A DNA stretch of 64,000 nucleotides from contig CM064690.1 of the NCBI GenBank assembly GCA_032717465.1, positions 28,245,653 through 28,309,652 of the forward strand, given 5' to 3'. Shown one piece after another: positions 32,820-44,240 of this stretch. Within the stretch, counting starts at the first letter, position 1, and each line of letters opens with the position of its first letter. The position numbers and the translations under genes are program-made. Source of the stretch: Coenobita brevimanus. Taxonomy: Eukaryota > Arthropoda > Malacostraca > Decapoda > Coenobitidae. Below the pieces are notes generated by a model. It searched no databases. It saw nothing but the letters and a program-made list of their open reading frames with translations, and was not told the origin of the DNA.

Positions 32820-33490
32820 AGGGTGAAAGGGAAGGGGGATGAGAGGAAGGAGTGGGGAGGGGATGAGATGTGACAGGAGGGGGAGGGGGAGGAAGAATGA
32901 AAGGGGGGGAAAGGGAGGGTAAGGGGAGTGAGAGATGGAAAGGGGTTGAAAGAGGGAGAGGTGAAAGAAGGGAGTGGAAGAGGGAAATGTGAGAGGAGGA
33001 GAGGGAGAGCGAAATAGGAGTAAGGCTAGATGGAGAAGATGAGGGAAATAGAGGAGAAGGGATGGGATAGACGAAAAAGGTGAGAAAGGGAGAGATGACA
33101 GGAGGGGAAGAAGAGAGATCTGAGGGGGAGTGTTAGAGAAAGAGGAGGAGGAAGAGGAGGGGAAGGAAAATGGAAAAAGACGGGAGGGGAAACGGAAGAT
33201 GAAGAAGAGGGATAGAGGAAAGGGAAAGTATGTGAGAATGAAGGAATGGGAGAGTGGGGAAGGAGGTGGAAATGGGAAGAGGGGAGGAAGGGAAGGGTAA
33301 GAGGAGACTAAGGAAGAGAGAGAGGGAGGGAAAGAAGAGAGGATGGGAGGGAGAGAGTAAGGGAAGAGGAGAGAATGGAAACGGTAAGGAGAGGGGAAGA
33401 GGAGAGGAAAGGAGATGGAAAAGAGGATAGGGAAGGGGAGAGGAGAGGGGGAGAAAGTGGGCGAGTGGGAGGGAAGTGTGAGAGGGATTC
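32820..33490. other. polypurine domain
   Basis: G/A-only, compositional open frames. Confidence 0.85.
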
Positions 33491-33624
33491 ATTTACTGTA
33501 GTACATTATTTTTTTTTTAAGTTTATCGTGTTAATTATCCATTTACAGCAGTTTATTGCGATGTATGAGCTTATTTATCGATGATCGCCATTCTGAGGGT
33601 ATATATAAATTTACAGCCATATTG

Positions 33625-33705
33625 TACATAGAGATAGATAGGCAGATAGATGGTGGATAGATAGATAGGTAAGTAGATAGGAAGATAGATAGAAAGATGC
33701 CCGGA
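33625..33705. repeat. (GATA)n tetranucleotide repeat
   Basis: TAGATAGATAGGTAAGTAGA-type tetramers. Confidence 0.9.
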
Positions 33706-33805
33706 GTTGCCCGTTTCAGAGAGACAGGAACCACCGAATTTCCACAAGTTAGGTTATCCAGTTTCTTCATTTCTTTAAGACGTATTACTCTTATTCTACC
33801 TGCCT

Positions 33806-33871
33806 CCAGACGATTTTTCTCAGCCCCAAGGAATCTCTTATCTTGGAGGGGTTAATGAAGACTATGTAAAC
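33806..33871 (+). repeat. CAGACGATT family, left arm plus centre
   Basis: CCAGACGATTTTTCTCAGCC then TTGGAGGGGTTAATGAAGAC, as in the 19.87 kb palindrome; the right arm is lost. Confidence 0.7.
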
Positions 33872-33972
33872 CCACGAGAAAAATAATCCAGCGGTTTATT
33901 ACCAGCATTGTTTCCTGTCTTTTATATTTATCATTCCTCCTCAACAAACTGAGCGTATTTATCTTTTTCATA

Positions 33973-33977
<5 letters not shown>

Positions 33978-34009
<32 letters not shown>
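33978..34009. repeat. (CT)n microsatellite
   Basis: CT run. Confidence 0.95.
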
Positions 34010-34014
<5 letters not shown>

Positions 34015-34274
34015 CTCCCCATGCCCTCAGCCGCCAGAGAAGTATGGGGCGAACTCATTCTCCAAGCTATAAAATAATAATAATAGTTATAATAATAGTA
34101 ATAGTAATAATTTGCACTTGTCTGATGGTTAGCAAGAAATTTAACACAAAAATCGTCCTCGAGGTGAAGGGGCTAATTAACAAAGGTCATTTACTCAGGG
34201 TCATTTATCTGATAACCCTTCAGTCCCATAATTTCCTTTAGAGTTACTTATGTTGAGTTTCATATTGACCTTTT

Positions 34275-34325
34275 CAGACGATTTTCTTAAGCTTAGAACA
34301 GACGGTTTGTGCTGGAGGGGTTAGG
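34275..34325 (+). repeat. CAGACGATT family, left arm plus centre
   Basis: CAGACGATTTTCTTAAGCTT, then CTGGAGGGGTTAGG at 34312. ATC trinucleotides follow at 34370-34465. Confidence 0.7.
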
Positions 34326-34469
34326 TGGATACTTATTTATTCATTACCTGGGGCTTTCCTAGGTCGCCATCATCATCATCATCATCATCATTATTAACTT
34401 TTTCTTTAACATCATCATCGTCATCGTCGTCATCATCGTAGTCGTCATCGTTGTCATTGCCATCAGTTC

Positions 34470-34660
34470 CCCCCCCCTTCACTAGCTCCCCCACCCCTCC
34501 ATCTCCTCTCCCACACTCTGCACCTTCTCTCCCTCACTCCTCCATCTCCTCTCCCTCATTCCTCCATCTCCTCTCCCTCACTCCTTCACCTCCTCCCCCT
34601 CAACCCTCCATCTCCTCTCCCTCACTCCTCCACCTCCCCCCCACCCCCCCCACCAATCCC
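34470..34660. other. polypyrimidine block with CTCCATCTCCTCTCCCTCAC repeat
   Basis: A roughly 24-27-bp unit repeats about five times. A unique island (34670-34745) with GTGATTGGTGCATTGATTAA follows. Confidence 0.85.
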
Positions 34661-34749
34661 CCCCTCCGTGCCGTGATTGGTGCATTGATTAAACACACCT
34701 GCCCACTAACAACTCACAACTCAAACAACCTCACCCCCCTTGGTTATCT

Positions 34750-35410
34750 GGACAAACACGGGGGGATGGGAGGGGGAAGAGTGACAAGATTAGAGGAGGG
34801 GAGGGGAGGGGGAGGAGATGGGGAGAGGAGAAGGAGAAGGTAGGGAAGAGGAGGGGGAAGCAAGTGACAAGTTTGAAGGTAGGGTGAGGGGAAGGAAGAA
34901 GGATACTTGAAGGAGAGAGAGAGAGAGAGGCAGAGAGATGGGGGGGGGAGGAAGGAATGAAAGGTTGGGACGAGGGGGAAGGGGAGGGTTATGAAGGAGA
35001 GATGAGGTTAGTATAGTGACAGGATTGGAGGGAAAGGAAGGTTAGGGTGGAAAGGAGGGACGGGAAAGGTAAGGGGTGAAGAGGGAGGGAAATGGAGGTT
35101 ATGGAAGAAGTGGAGGGAAAGATAATGGTAGGAGGAGAGAGAGAAATTATTGGAGGAGAAGTACAGGACTGGGAAGGACTAGAGTGGGGGGGAGGAGGAA
35201 GGATAGAGAGAGAGGAGGAGAGGGGGAATGTTAGGGGAAGGGGGGGAGAGGAAAACTGACAGAACTGGAGGGGGGGTAGATGGGGAGATGGGAGAGGAGA
35301 GGGACATTAGGAAATACTGGAGGGGGAGGAGATGATTTGAAAGAAAGGGGGAGGACTGAAGGAAAGAGAAGAGAAAAATTCAACAGGGGAGGACGGGAAG
35401 AGAAAATGGA
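34750..35410. other. polypurine domain
   Basis: G/A-only. Confidence 0.85.
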
Positions 35411-35424
35411 AGGCCTAACCCTGT

Positions 35425-35490
35425 CCAGACGATGATATATTTTTTTTACTCTATCCTTTCTACCTCCAGACGGTTTTATTTGGTTTAAGA
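35425..35490 (+). repeat. two CAGACGATT family arms
   Basis: CCAGACGATGA (35425) and CCAGACGGTTTTATTTGGTT (35466). Confidence 0.65.
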
Positions 35491-35641
35491 GACACTTTGG
35501 CATTTTGAAAAACTGTATATACACCAATTGCTGCTGTTGGTGGCTATTGCTGGTGTGTTTTCATGTAACGGAACTGGACGACATGAACACCTAAGTTATG
35601 ATTGTGTGAAATTCGTTGCGCCAAAGATATAAGATAGGAGT

Positions 35642-35706
35642 GACTCTCCTTGGTTACTAGTCAGATTTATCCTCCAGCCTGAGTACACCTGGCCATCACC
35701 TGAGCT
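35642..35706 (+). repeat. family C dispersed repeat
   Basis: CTCTCCTTGGTTACTAGTCA, then CCTCCAGCCTGAGTACAC and CTGGCCATCACCTGA. Close to the 19.36 kb copy. Confidence 0.8.
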
Positions 35707-35850
35707 TAACCGAGTATAGCGTATTTATTCATGCTGACATAAGAAAATTTCGCTGACCTGGGAAAAATCTTTTCGGTAAAAACCTTCATTGAATACCTCA
35801 ATTAATTCTTTATCTGCTATCATTACTCGTAGGAATTTTATTTATTAACA

Positions 35851-35872
35851 TAAGACGGTTTTGTTCAGCTGA
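35851..35872 (+). repeat. CAGACGATT family arm
   Basis: AAGACGGTTTTGTTCAGCTG, 56 bp upstream of the micro-exon candidate. Confidence 0.65.
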
Positions 35873-35927
35873 GGGAAATACCAGCAGTCCAAAAGTTAAA
35901 TATTTATTCTTGTTTTTTCTTTTACAG

Positions 35928-35955
35928 ATGATGAAGTAGACGAATACAGAAAGCG
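35928..35955 (+). CDS. candidate 28-nt internal micro-exon
   Basis: This is the only exon-like object in the window. A strong polypyrimidine tract (TTGTTTTTTCTTTTACAG, ending 35927) precedes it, and a near-perfect donor (GCG|GTAAGTC, intron from 35956) follows. The 28 nt carry one frame without stops, reading D-E-V-D-E-Y-R-K between two split codons: an upstream codon ending AT and a downstream codon starting CG, likely Arg. The other two frames stop. The charged peptide is not one I can assign to a family. If real, the window lies inside a long intron of a plus-strand gene whose other exons are outside it. A chance match of both splice signals is the alternative. Confidence 0.4.
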
Positions 35956-36215
35956 GTAAGTCTAGTTTCATTTTAAACGTTGTTTTTAGACTAGAAATAT
36001 TTCCTTCATCCATTCCTATAAAATTTCCCATATTTTTTTCGGTAGTCTTTATTTTGGTTAGGATTGTGTAAAGTGCAGCGAGACGTGGGGGGGGGAGGGC
36101 TTTTTATTTATCTTTTTATAATGAGCTCATAATATAGATACCACAGTCACAAGGATAAACATTTCTTGGTATCGTACAATGTTTTTCTCCGGCGAATACT
36201 TGCTAGCCTCCTCTG

Positions 36216-36282
36216 TAACAAGCGGCCTCAAAGGAAACTACAGAACTGATGTCATTTAGTTTCTCCTTTGTAGTGTATCTGC
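36216..36282 (+). repeat. short dispersed repeat shared with 20.2 kb
   Basis: TAACAAGCGGCCTCAAAGGA, then ACTGATGTCATTTAGTTTC. It matches 20200-20255 (TAACAAGCAGCCTCGAAAGG, then CTGATGTATCAGTTG) with a 12-bp gap. Origin unknown. Confidence 0.6.
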
Positions 36283-36284
36283 TC

Positions 36285-37060
36285 CATTCTTCCTCTATAC
36301 CCTTCCCCTCCCACCCCATCCTCTTATCTTTCACCACATCCCTCGTCTTCCCCCTCCCCCTCCTCCTCTCGTTTCCTCTTCCTCTTGGTTATCCCCCTTT
36401 TCCCCATATCTAATTATCCTTTCCCTCTCCCACTTCTCTCCCTCTTCCTTTTCTCCAATCCCCCTCCTTCCTTCCCCCTTCCCTCTCCCAGTTCTCTCCC
36501 TCCCTCCTTTCTCCACTCCTCCTTCTTCCTTCCCCCTTCCCTCTCCCACTTCTATCCCTCCTCCATTTCTCCACTCTCCCTCCTTCCTTCCTTCTTTTTC
36601 CCCTTCTCCCACCATACCCTTACCTTCCACCCTCCCCTCCCTTCCCTTCTTCTCCCCTCCTCTACTTTTCCCCCCTCCCTTTCACCTTTTCATCCCCTTC
36701 CTTCTTCCCCTCCCCACTTCTTTACTACCCTCCCCCTTACCTCTCACCACTCTCCTGTCATAACTCCCCTCTCTTCCCTTCCCCCCCCTCTTCCCCACCA
36801 CCCACTCTCTACTTCTCCCGTCCCCTTCACTTCCTTACCCCTCAGCTCTCACCCCTTATCACCCTCTTCCTCCTTTCTTTATCCCCCCCTTTACCCCCCT
36901 CCCTTCTTACCATTCACCCCTGTCTCTTGTTATCTTTCTTCTACCTCCACCCTCTTTTTCTCTCGCTCTCCCGCACCCTTCTCCTCCCTTCCCTCCCCTT
37001 TTTACCCCTCCCCTCCCTCTCTTCTACACCCCTCATCTCCCCTCTCCCCCCCTTTCAAAG
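36285..37060. other. polypyrimidine domain
   Basis: C/T-only with words such as CCTTCCCTCTCCCA-TTCTC repeating every 60 bp near 36420-36560. The 237-codon frame is an artefact. Confidence 0.85.
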
Positions 37061-37139
37061 ATCAGAGGAACACCCCAAACTTGGCAACCACACTTTAACT
37101 TGAGCCAAACAGTCCCTAATCAACCACCTATCTGCAATT

Positions 37140-38310
37140 CCGATACAGGATGACTGGGAGTGGGGAGGGGGAGAGAGAAGGGGGAGGATATGAGGGAAGA
37201 GGAGGAGTGGAAGAGGGAGGGGAAGGGGAGGATATAACGGGGGTGGAATATTGAAGGGAATGTGGATTTAAGGGGAGGATATGAAGTTTGAAAGGTGGAA
37301 GGGGACTTAGATTTTGGGAGGAAGGGGTCCCATTCTCCTCCCTTTCTTCGCTCCTTCCCCTTTTTTCCTTCCTTCCCCCTTTCCCCTCTCCTCTTTCGCC
37401 CCCTGCTCCTGTCTCCTCCCCTCGCTCACTCGTTGTTTCGCTGTACATATTCCCCCATTTCCCCTTCCCTGAACCCTCCCCTAACCCCACCCTTCCTTCA
37501 CTTCTCATTCCTCTCACCCCCTTACACTTTTCCCTCTCATTTCCCCTCACTCCTCTCACCCCTCCACAATCTACCCCTTCCTTCTCCCCTCTTTATCACC
37601 CCATTCCTCCTGTTTTTCACCCATTTCCCCTCTTTCTTCACCTTTTCCCCTCTTTCTTCACCTTTTCCCCCATTTCTGCCACTCATTTTCCCCTCCCTTT
37701 CTTCATCCCCTCCACATCTTTTCCATTCATATCTCCCTTTTTTGTCTCTCCCCTCCCTGCCCTCATCTTCCCATCCCCTCGGAACCTCCCCATATATTTT
37801 CCAGTCATTTCTCCCCCTTCTTTCACCACTTACATCTCCATTACTTTCATCTTATCCCATTCCCCTCTTTCCCCTCCCTCCCCTTACCACCTTTCGTCTC
37901 CACTCATTTTCCCATTCCCCTCTCCTTTCTCCTTCCATCTATCTCTCTAGCATCCTTTCTCACTCCCTCCTCTCCCTCACCCCTTACCTTCTCGTTTCCC
38001 ATCATTCCCTTCCCTCATCTTAGCAATTTCGTCTCCATTCATTTCCCTCCCTCTCCTTTTTCCTCTCTCTTTCCCACCTCTCTCTCCAGCTTCCTTTCTT
38101 CGCTTCCTCCTCTCCCCTCACCCCTTACCTTCTCGTTTCCCCTCTTTCCCTTCCCTCATCTTAACACTTTCGTCTCCATTCATTTCCCTTCCTCTCCTCT
38201 TTCCTCTCTTTCCCACCTCTCTCTCCAGCTTTCTTTCTTCACTCCCTCCTCTCCCCTCACCCCTCACCTTCTCGTTTCCCCTCATTTCCCCTCCATCACC
38301 CCAGAAAAGT
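37140..38310. other. purine block switching to polypyrimidine domain
   Basis: G/A bias to about 37330, then C/T to 38310. In 37920-38290 a roughly 130-bp unit containing CACCCCTTACCTTCTCGTTT repeats about three times. Confidence 0.85.
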
Positions 38311-38404
38311 TACCTTATAAAAGAGCAAAGACATGATTGAACTCTTTCCAAACCCGGGACTTGGTAAACTTGGTGAAAGGGATCCCGCTCTCTTTAATCC
38401 CCTC

Positions 38405-38790
38405 TCAGGATGTATCGGGGTGTATCGGAGTGTGTTAGAGTGCGTTAGGGTGTGTTAGGGCGTGTTGGGGTGTGTTAGGGTGCGTTAGGGTGTGTTAGGG
38501 TGTGTTAAGGTGTATTGAGGAGTGTTAGGGTGTATCGGAGTGTGTAAGAGTGCGTTATGGTGTGTTAAGGTGTATTGGGGTGTGTTAGGGTGTATTGGGA
38601 TGTGTTGGAGTGTATGTTAAGGTTTATTGGGGTGTGTTAGGATGTATTGGGGTGTATTGGAGTGTGCTAGGGTGCGTTGGGATGTGCTAGGATGTAGTAG
38701 GGTGTATCGGAGTGTTTTAAGGTGCGTTGGTGGTGTATCGGAGTGTGTTAGGGTGCGATGGGGTGTGTGTTAGAGTGTGTGCGACTATAG
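38405..38790. repeat. GTGTTAGGGT / GTGTATTGGG decamer repeat
   Basis: About 35 imperfect 9-11-bp units, GT-rich with frequent TTAGGGTG. Not a telomere tract because the units are too variable. Confidence 0.9.
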
Positions 38791-38866
38791 GTGTGTGTAG
38801 AAATGTGGTTGTCTGTTTGGGTGTGTTGGGGTTTGTGTGTCCTAAAGTTTGGTGGGTTTGTTAGAG

Positions 38867-38908
38867 TGTGTGTGTGTGTGTGTGTGTGTACTAAGTGATT
38901 CTAAGACG

Positions 38909-38945
<37 letters not shown>
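38867..38945. repeat. (GT)n and (CA)n pair
   Basis: GT run 38867-38888 and CA run 38911-38945, inverted with a 20-bp spacer; could fold as a hairpin. Confidence 0.95.
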
Positions 38946-38947
<2 letters not shown>

Positions 38948-39019
38948 TGGGGGGGGGGTAGTAGGGGGTCCATAAATTGATGCTTCTGAGATGATGGACT
39001 TTGAAAGGGAACATTTATA

Positions 39020-39328
39020 TCACATTTACAAACATTCTCATCACATTTACAAATTTTCATCACATTTACAAACATTCTCATCAAATTCACAAACATCTTC
39101 ATCACATTCACAAACATTCTCATCACATTTACAAACATTCTCATCACATTTACAAACATTCTCATCACATTTACAAACATTCTCATCACATTTACAAACA
39201 TTTTCATCATATTTACAAATCTTTTCAATACATTTACATTTTTCATTGCTTTTACAAACATTTCATCACATTTACAAACATTTTCATCATATTTACAAAC
39301 ATTCTCATCACATTTACAAACATTAAAT
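39020..39328. repeat. 21-bp minisatellite (ATCACATTTACAAACATTCTC)
   Basis: About 14 units, the central ones nearly identical. The 21-bp unit equals seven codons, so open frames persist on both strands as seven-residue repeats (for example KMFVNVM on the minus strand). Periodicity and composition favour a repeat, not a gene. Confidence 0.95.
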
Positions 39329-39383
39329 ATTATAAAAGCTTCAGACCCTTTCTTTACGATGACTTCCTTAATTTCTTGCACTC

Positions 39384-39800
39384 CCAGACGATTTTTCTCA
39401 GCTTTAAAGAGACGTAACAGTGAGCTTTAGATGCTTTGCGGTGTTTGTTTTATTTCAACAACTTGCAGACGATTTTCTTTTTTCCTACAACTCCCAGACG
39501 CTTTTCTTCAGCAGGAGAATATTGTCTGACTGGGTTTAAGATCGATTCCTTAAGATATCTGATGTCGTATTATATTCCTGCTTCTCTCAGACGGTTTCCC
39601 TCAGCTTGGGAGAGGCGTACTGCAGTGAGCATTATTGTTTATATCATTATATTTCATTTTTACTATACTCGGACGATTTTTTAAACTTTTATTTAATTTT
39701 TACTACTGGACGATTTTTTATCTATTTTATTTTTATGGCCGGACGATTTCTAAACTTTTTAATGTTCACATCTACCACGTCCGGACGATTTTTCTTTCAA
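39384..39800 (+). repeat. tandem-like cluster of eight CAGACGATT arms
   Basis: Cores at 39384, 39465, 39494, 39587, 39669, 39706, 39739 and 39779, all in plus orientation. Later ones read CCGGACGATTTTT. Spacing 29-93 bp. Mixed with AT-rich sequence. Confidence 0.8.
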
Positions 39801-39829
39801 CTTTGGAGAGATATGTCAGAGCGAGTTTA

Positions 39830-40160
39830 AATCCTACAGAAACCCTCAAAATCTTCAAAAACCTCAAGAAAGCTGAAAGAATTCCGCAGAAACCCTCGTG
39901 AAACCTCAAAGCGTGAGACCTCGAGGAACCCTGCGAAAAAGAACCCCCCCCCCGGAAATCCCACGAGAACTCAAGAAAATGGCCCACAAACCGAATGAAA
40001 ATTAAACCCCAGGAAAGAATCAGTAAAAACCTATACCCTGGAAACCTCGAGAAAGCATGACGTCACAGAAACCTCAAGGAAAATGAACCTCCAGAAACCT
40101 TAAAGAAAAAATCCAGAAACCTCAGTGAAAAATAAACCTGCAAAAACTCTTGAAAGAAAA
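39830..40160. repeat. degenerate AAACCTCAAGAAAA repeat, left flank
   Basis: Diverged units of GAAACCTC-n-GAAAA every 20-35 bp, the probable ancestor of the adjoining perfect array. Confidence 0.85.
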
Positions 40161-40727
40161 AACTCCAGAGACCAAGAAAAAACTCCAGAGACCAAGAAAA
40201 AACTCCAGAGACCAAGAAAAAACTCCAGAGACCAAGAAAAAACTCCAGAGACCAAGAAAAAACTCCAGAGACCAAGAAAAAACTCCAGAGACCAAGAAAA
40301 AACTCCAGAGACCAAGAAAAAACTCCAGAGACCAAGAAAAAACTCCAGAGACCAAGAAAAAACTCCAGAGACCAAGAAAAAACTCCAGAGACCAAGAAAA
40401 AACTCCAGAGACCAAGAAAAAACTCCAGAGACCAAGAAAAAACTCCAGAGACCAAGAAAAAACTCCAGAGACCAAGAAAAAACTCCAGAGACCAAGAAAA
40501 AACTCCAGAGACCAAGAAAAAACTCCAGAGACCAAGAAAAAACTCCAGAGACCAAGAAAAAACTCCAGAGACCAAGAAAAAACTCCAGAGACCAAGAAAA
40601 AACTCCAGAGACCAAGAAAAAACTCCAGAGACCAAGAAAAAACTCCAGAGACCAAGAAAAAACTCCAGAGACCAAGAAAAAACTCCAGAGACCAAGAAAA
40701 AACTCCAGAGACCAAGAAAAAACTCCA
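40161..40727. repeat. perfect 20-bp minisatellite, 28 identical units
   Basis: AACTCCAGAGACCAAGAAAA is repeated 28 times without a single change, plus a partial unit. The unit has no stop in any frame and is not a multiple of three, so overlapping 200-codon frames open on both strands. Those are artefacts. The complete homogeneity against decayed flanks points to recent expansion or an assembly-filled array. Confidence 0.99.
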
Positions 40728-41170
40728 GAAACCTCAAGAAGAATCATAATCCCCAGAAACCAAGTAAAAAATAATCTCTCGAAACTTCAGGAATAATTAA
40801 TCTCTTGAAACCTCAGGAAAACTAAACCTCTAGAAACTTCAGGAAAAAATAAACCCCTAGAAACCTCAGGAAAAAATAAGCCTCTTGAAACCTCAGGAAG
40901 TATAAACCTCTTGAAACCTCAGGAAAAAATAAACCTCTAGAAACCTCAGGAAAAATAGACCTCTTGAAACCTCAGGAAGTGTAAACCTCTTGAAACCTCA
41001 GGAATAATAAAACTAGAAACCTCTCAAAAATAAACCCCATAACTTCAAAATAAAGGAATAAATATAACTCAGTATCCCCTCCACAAATCTCAGGGACCTT
41101 CAGAAACCCTAGAAACCTCAGATACACCCAGAAACCTCCTAGAAACCTCAGAAACCCTCGGGAAACCATG
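40728..41170. repeat. degenerate GAAACCTCAGGAAAAATAA repeat, right flank
   Basis: Units of about 29-33 bp with CCTCTTGAAACCTCAGGAA, clearly related to the perfect array. Confidence 0.9.
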
Positions 41171-41285
41171 TAGAAACCTTGCAAGATGGCGGGTATAAGG
41201 GGGGGATGCCGGAAGTGTCGTAAGTGGGGTCTGGGGCTGCTAAGGAGGCCCTCTGGTCAAAGCCCCGTCCGGTTGTTAGGCACTT

Positions 41286-41890
<605 letters not shown>

Positions 41891-41892
41891 AT

Positions 41893-42560
41893 AAGTAGCT
41901 GTAGTAGTAAGAGTAACAGTAGTAGTAGTAACAGTAGACAGTAGTAGCTGCAATCTCAGATTCCTCTGAACGTGAACCCAGTGGACAGCAAATTGAAGCT
42001 ACTTTTCTCATGCGGTCCATCATCATTCTCTTGGGGGATACGGAGGGAACTGAGGGACGTCCGTAAAACCAGGCAGAGGCGGCGCCGTGCACAGGATTTT
42101 TAAAGGGGGAGTTTGAAACCAAAAAAAAAAAAAACTTTTATAAAAAAGTTTATTCACATTATTTCTTTAATTCGTTCATTCATAATCAAGTCCTGCGGTG
42201 CCCAATGAGGAGCGTAGGAGCCCAGGGCAAGGCAAGATGGTCCTGATACTGAAGATGAGAGTGACCAGCCTCACTCGTCCCTAAATGGCATTACGTGAGC
42301 AAGAAACCCCAACCAGCCTTTCGAATTTGTAGAACTATTTAACTTTTTGTATTATTTTTGTATCGTTACATTCTCAGCAAGATTTAAATAATTTTCTGAG
42401 TTGCGTTTTTAGTATTATTTTCATTTGAATTTTTCATTCTTTCCAAATGGGGGGTTAAACCCCCAATCCCCCACCCCCCCGTGTGCACGGCCTTGGGCAG
42501 TGGAGTCATACGGTCATATCAGCTCCACCACGCGAAGGCATCCCTCTCCAGCACCATAAA
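41893..42560 (+). mobile_element. SINE-like element copy split by an insertion
   Basis: (GTA)n (41893-41950), then TCTGAACGTGAACCCAGTGG and GAGGGACGTCCGTAAAACC match the 16.8 kb element. After an insertion the match resumes at CTCCACCACGCGAAGGCATC and CTCCAGCACC (42521-42555). Confidence 0.75.
42074..42503. mobile_element. MITE-like insertion with inverted ends
   Basis: About 430 bp absent from the homologous element at 16.95 kb. Near the ends, GCCGTGCAC (42084-42092) is exactly inverted as GTGCACGGC (42483-42491). GGGGG/CCCCC-rich subterminal parts also pair. Outer ends CAGAGGCGG and GGGCAGTGG suggest a hAT-like style. No clear target duplication and no ORF. Confidence 0.55.
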
Positions 42561-42890
42561 TAATGAAAAATATGTAATCACAGTGATCTCGGCACCTAAA
42601 CACCCTGGATCCCTCAACCCTGCCCCCAATGACTTCCCTACTCGAGGTGAACACAATGGACGCCACCTTCAGTCTACCGCAGGACCCCCTTTTATTGTGC
42701 GCACTTCATATCCCGTTTTCTACACTATTTTCTCGCTTTCTTTCTTTTTTTCTTTTCGGGCTATTATTGCAATCGGTCGGTAATGTTGGTCGGGAAGGAA
42801 GTACATTCTCTCCCCGACTTGTAATTGAGGTGTTGGAGTGTCTGTTGTTGCCGCTCTAGGGTTCTTGTTCTCGGGTGAAGGGGGGGTGTT

Positions 42891-42892
<2 letters not shown>

Positions 42893-42950
<58 letters not shown>
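42893..42950. repeat. (CT)n microsatellite
   Basis: CT run of about 58 bp. 43080-43400 beyond it is purine-rich with GGGAACGTAAGAAA repeated. Confidence 0.97.
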
Positions 42951-42954
<4 letters not shown>

Positions 42955-43559
42955 CTTCTAGAACTGTGTATGTGGGTGGGTGGGGGTGGTAGGTTGGTTT
43001 CTGTGTACCGGTACCTTGATTGTGTGTGTGTGTGTGTTGAGGGAAATTCAAAGAGAGAGACAGACAGAGAACTGTGTGTGGATGTTGCACTTTCGGTGTA
43101 TGAGAGAACAGGAAGGAAGGGGGGATGAAAGGAGGGAGGGAAAACGAAACACTGGAAAGAATAAAGAAAGGCCTTGAGGAAGGACGGACAGAAAGAAGGA
43201 AGGAATCGAAGGCAGAAAAGGATGGAGAAGGGAAACGATAATAAGAGAGGAATAAAAGAAGAAATGAAAGTAAGAAAAAAGAAGATGGGAACGTAAGAAA
43301 AAAAGAAGAAGGGAACGTAAGAAAGAGGTAAAGAGTGGAGGGAAGGCACATTAAAAAGGAAAGGATGAAAGAGGGAAGGGTAGGGAGGAAAGAGGGTTCA
43401 TTATTGTAGACTGATCAAGAAAGATGAACTTCCTTGATGCCCCCCAAAAAAAATTATTACGTCATATTTTATCAGCCCAATCGGTACAATGGTTTTCTAG
43501 GTGATAATTTCAGGTCTTGGTTTGGTAGATAATATTTCAGGTCTTTCAGTATTTGGTGG

Positions 43560-44240
43560 GGTAGGTGGAATGGGGTGGGATGGTGGTGGTTGTGGGCCAT
43601 TACAGGGTTGGTATATACTGTGAGTTTGGGAACTGTACGTTGGGTGGTAGTTGAGGCATTTGTTTTTATGATATTCACCACATCAGAAGAGAATAGGAGT
43701 GGGATGGATGGAAAGGAGTGGGCGGGATGGGCTGGCATGGTGCTGGGGATGGTGTGTGCTGTGGCAATAGGTGTTGGTGTTGTAAGTAGCATGGTAAGAT
43801 GTAACTCAGGGGTTAGGAGGGAAAAATATTGGCGGGATGGGCAGAAAAGAGTGGGTGGGGTTGATGGGATGGACTAAGACGGTGGTGGGTGGTAGGGCAG
43901 GGTGGAACAAGCATGACCAGTGAAGGTGGGTATTGTTTGCGGCAGGGCACTGGGGGTGGGAACAGATTTCTCGTGGAAGTGCGGGGCTGGGGAAGTGAGG
44001 CGGCGGAAAAAGGGTGGTTTGAGTGGAGAGGAATAGGCGGGTCGGGCTGAGATGGTAGTGGGTGGTGGTGCGGGTCCGGAGTGAGACGCCCTGTGAAGAT
44101 GAGCATAATAGGATAATGTAGATGGACGTGATGATATATTTCCAAACTTTCTCCTGGAAAAGCAAGAAAATGAACAGCAACAGGAAGGGCTGGGATGGTT
44201 TTGGGTGGAGACGGACATTGTAGGTGGGCTGGTGTGGGCA
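43560..44240. repeat. G/T-rich minisatellite-like region
   Basis: Words such as GGCGGGATGGGCTG, TGGTAGTGGGTGGTGG and GAGGAATAGG recur at 120-190-bp spacing (about 43705, 43830, 44025). Diverged; Pro/His/Thr minus frames are artefacts. Confidence 0.6.

Noticed and set aside
38405..38790. Interstitial telomere (TTAGGG) array
   Set aside because: Units are 9-11 bp and too variable; only occasional TTAGGGTG words.
38842..39381. 179-codon minus frame with heptapeptide repeats
   Set aside because: 21-bp minisatellite plus CA/GT repeats; no independent evidence of coding.
40125..40796. Overlapping 200+ codon frames on both strands
   Set aside because: All derive from a perfect 20-bp minisatellite with no stops in any frame.
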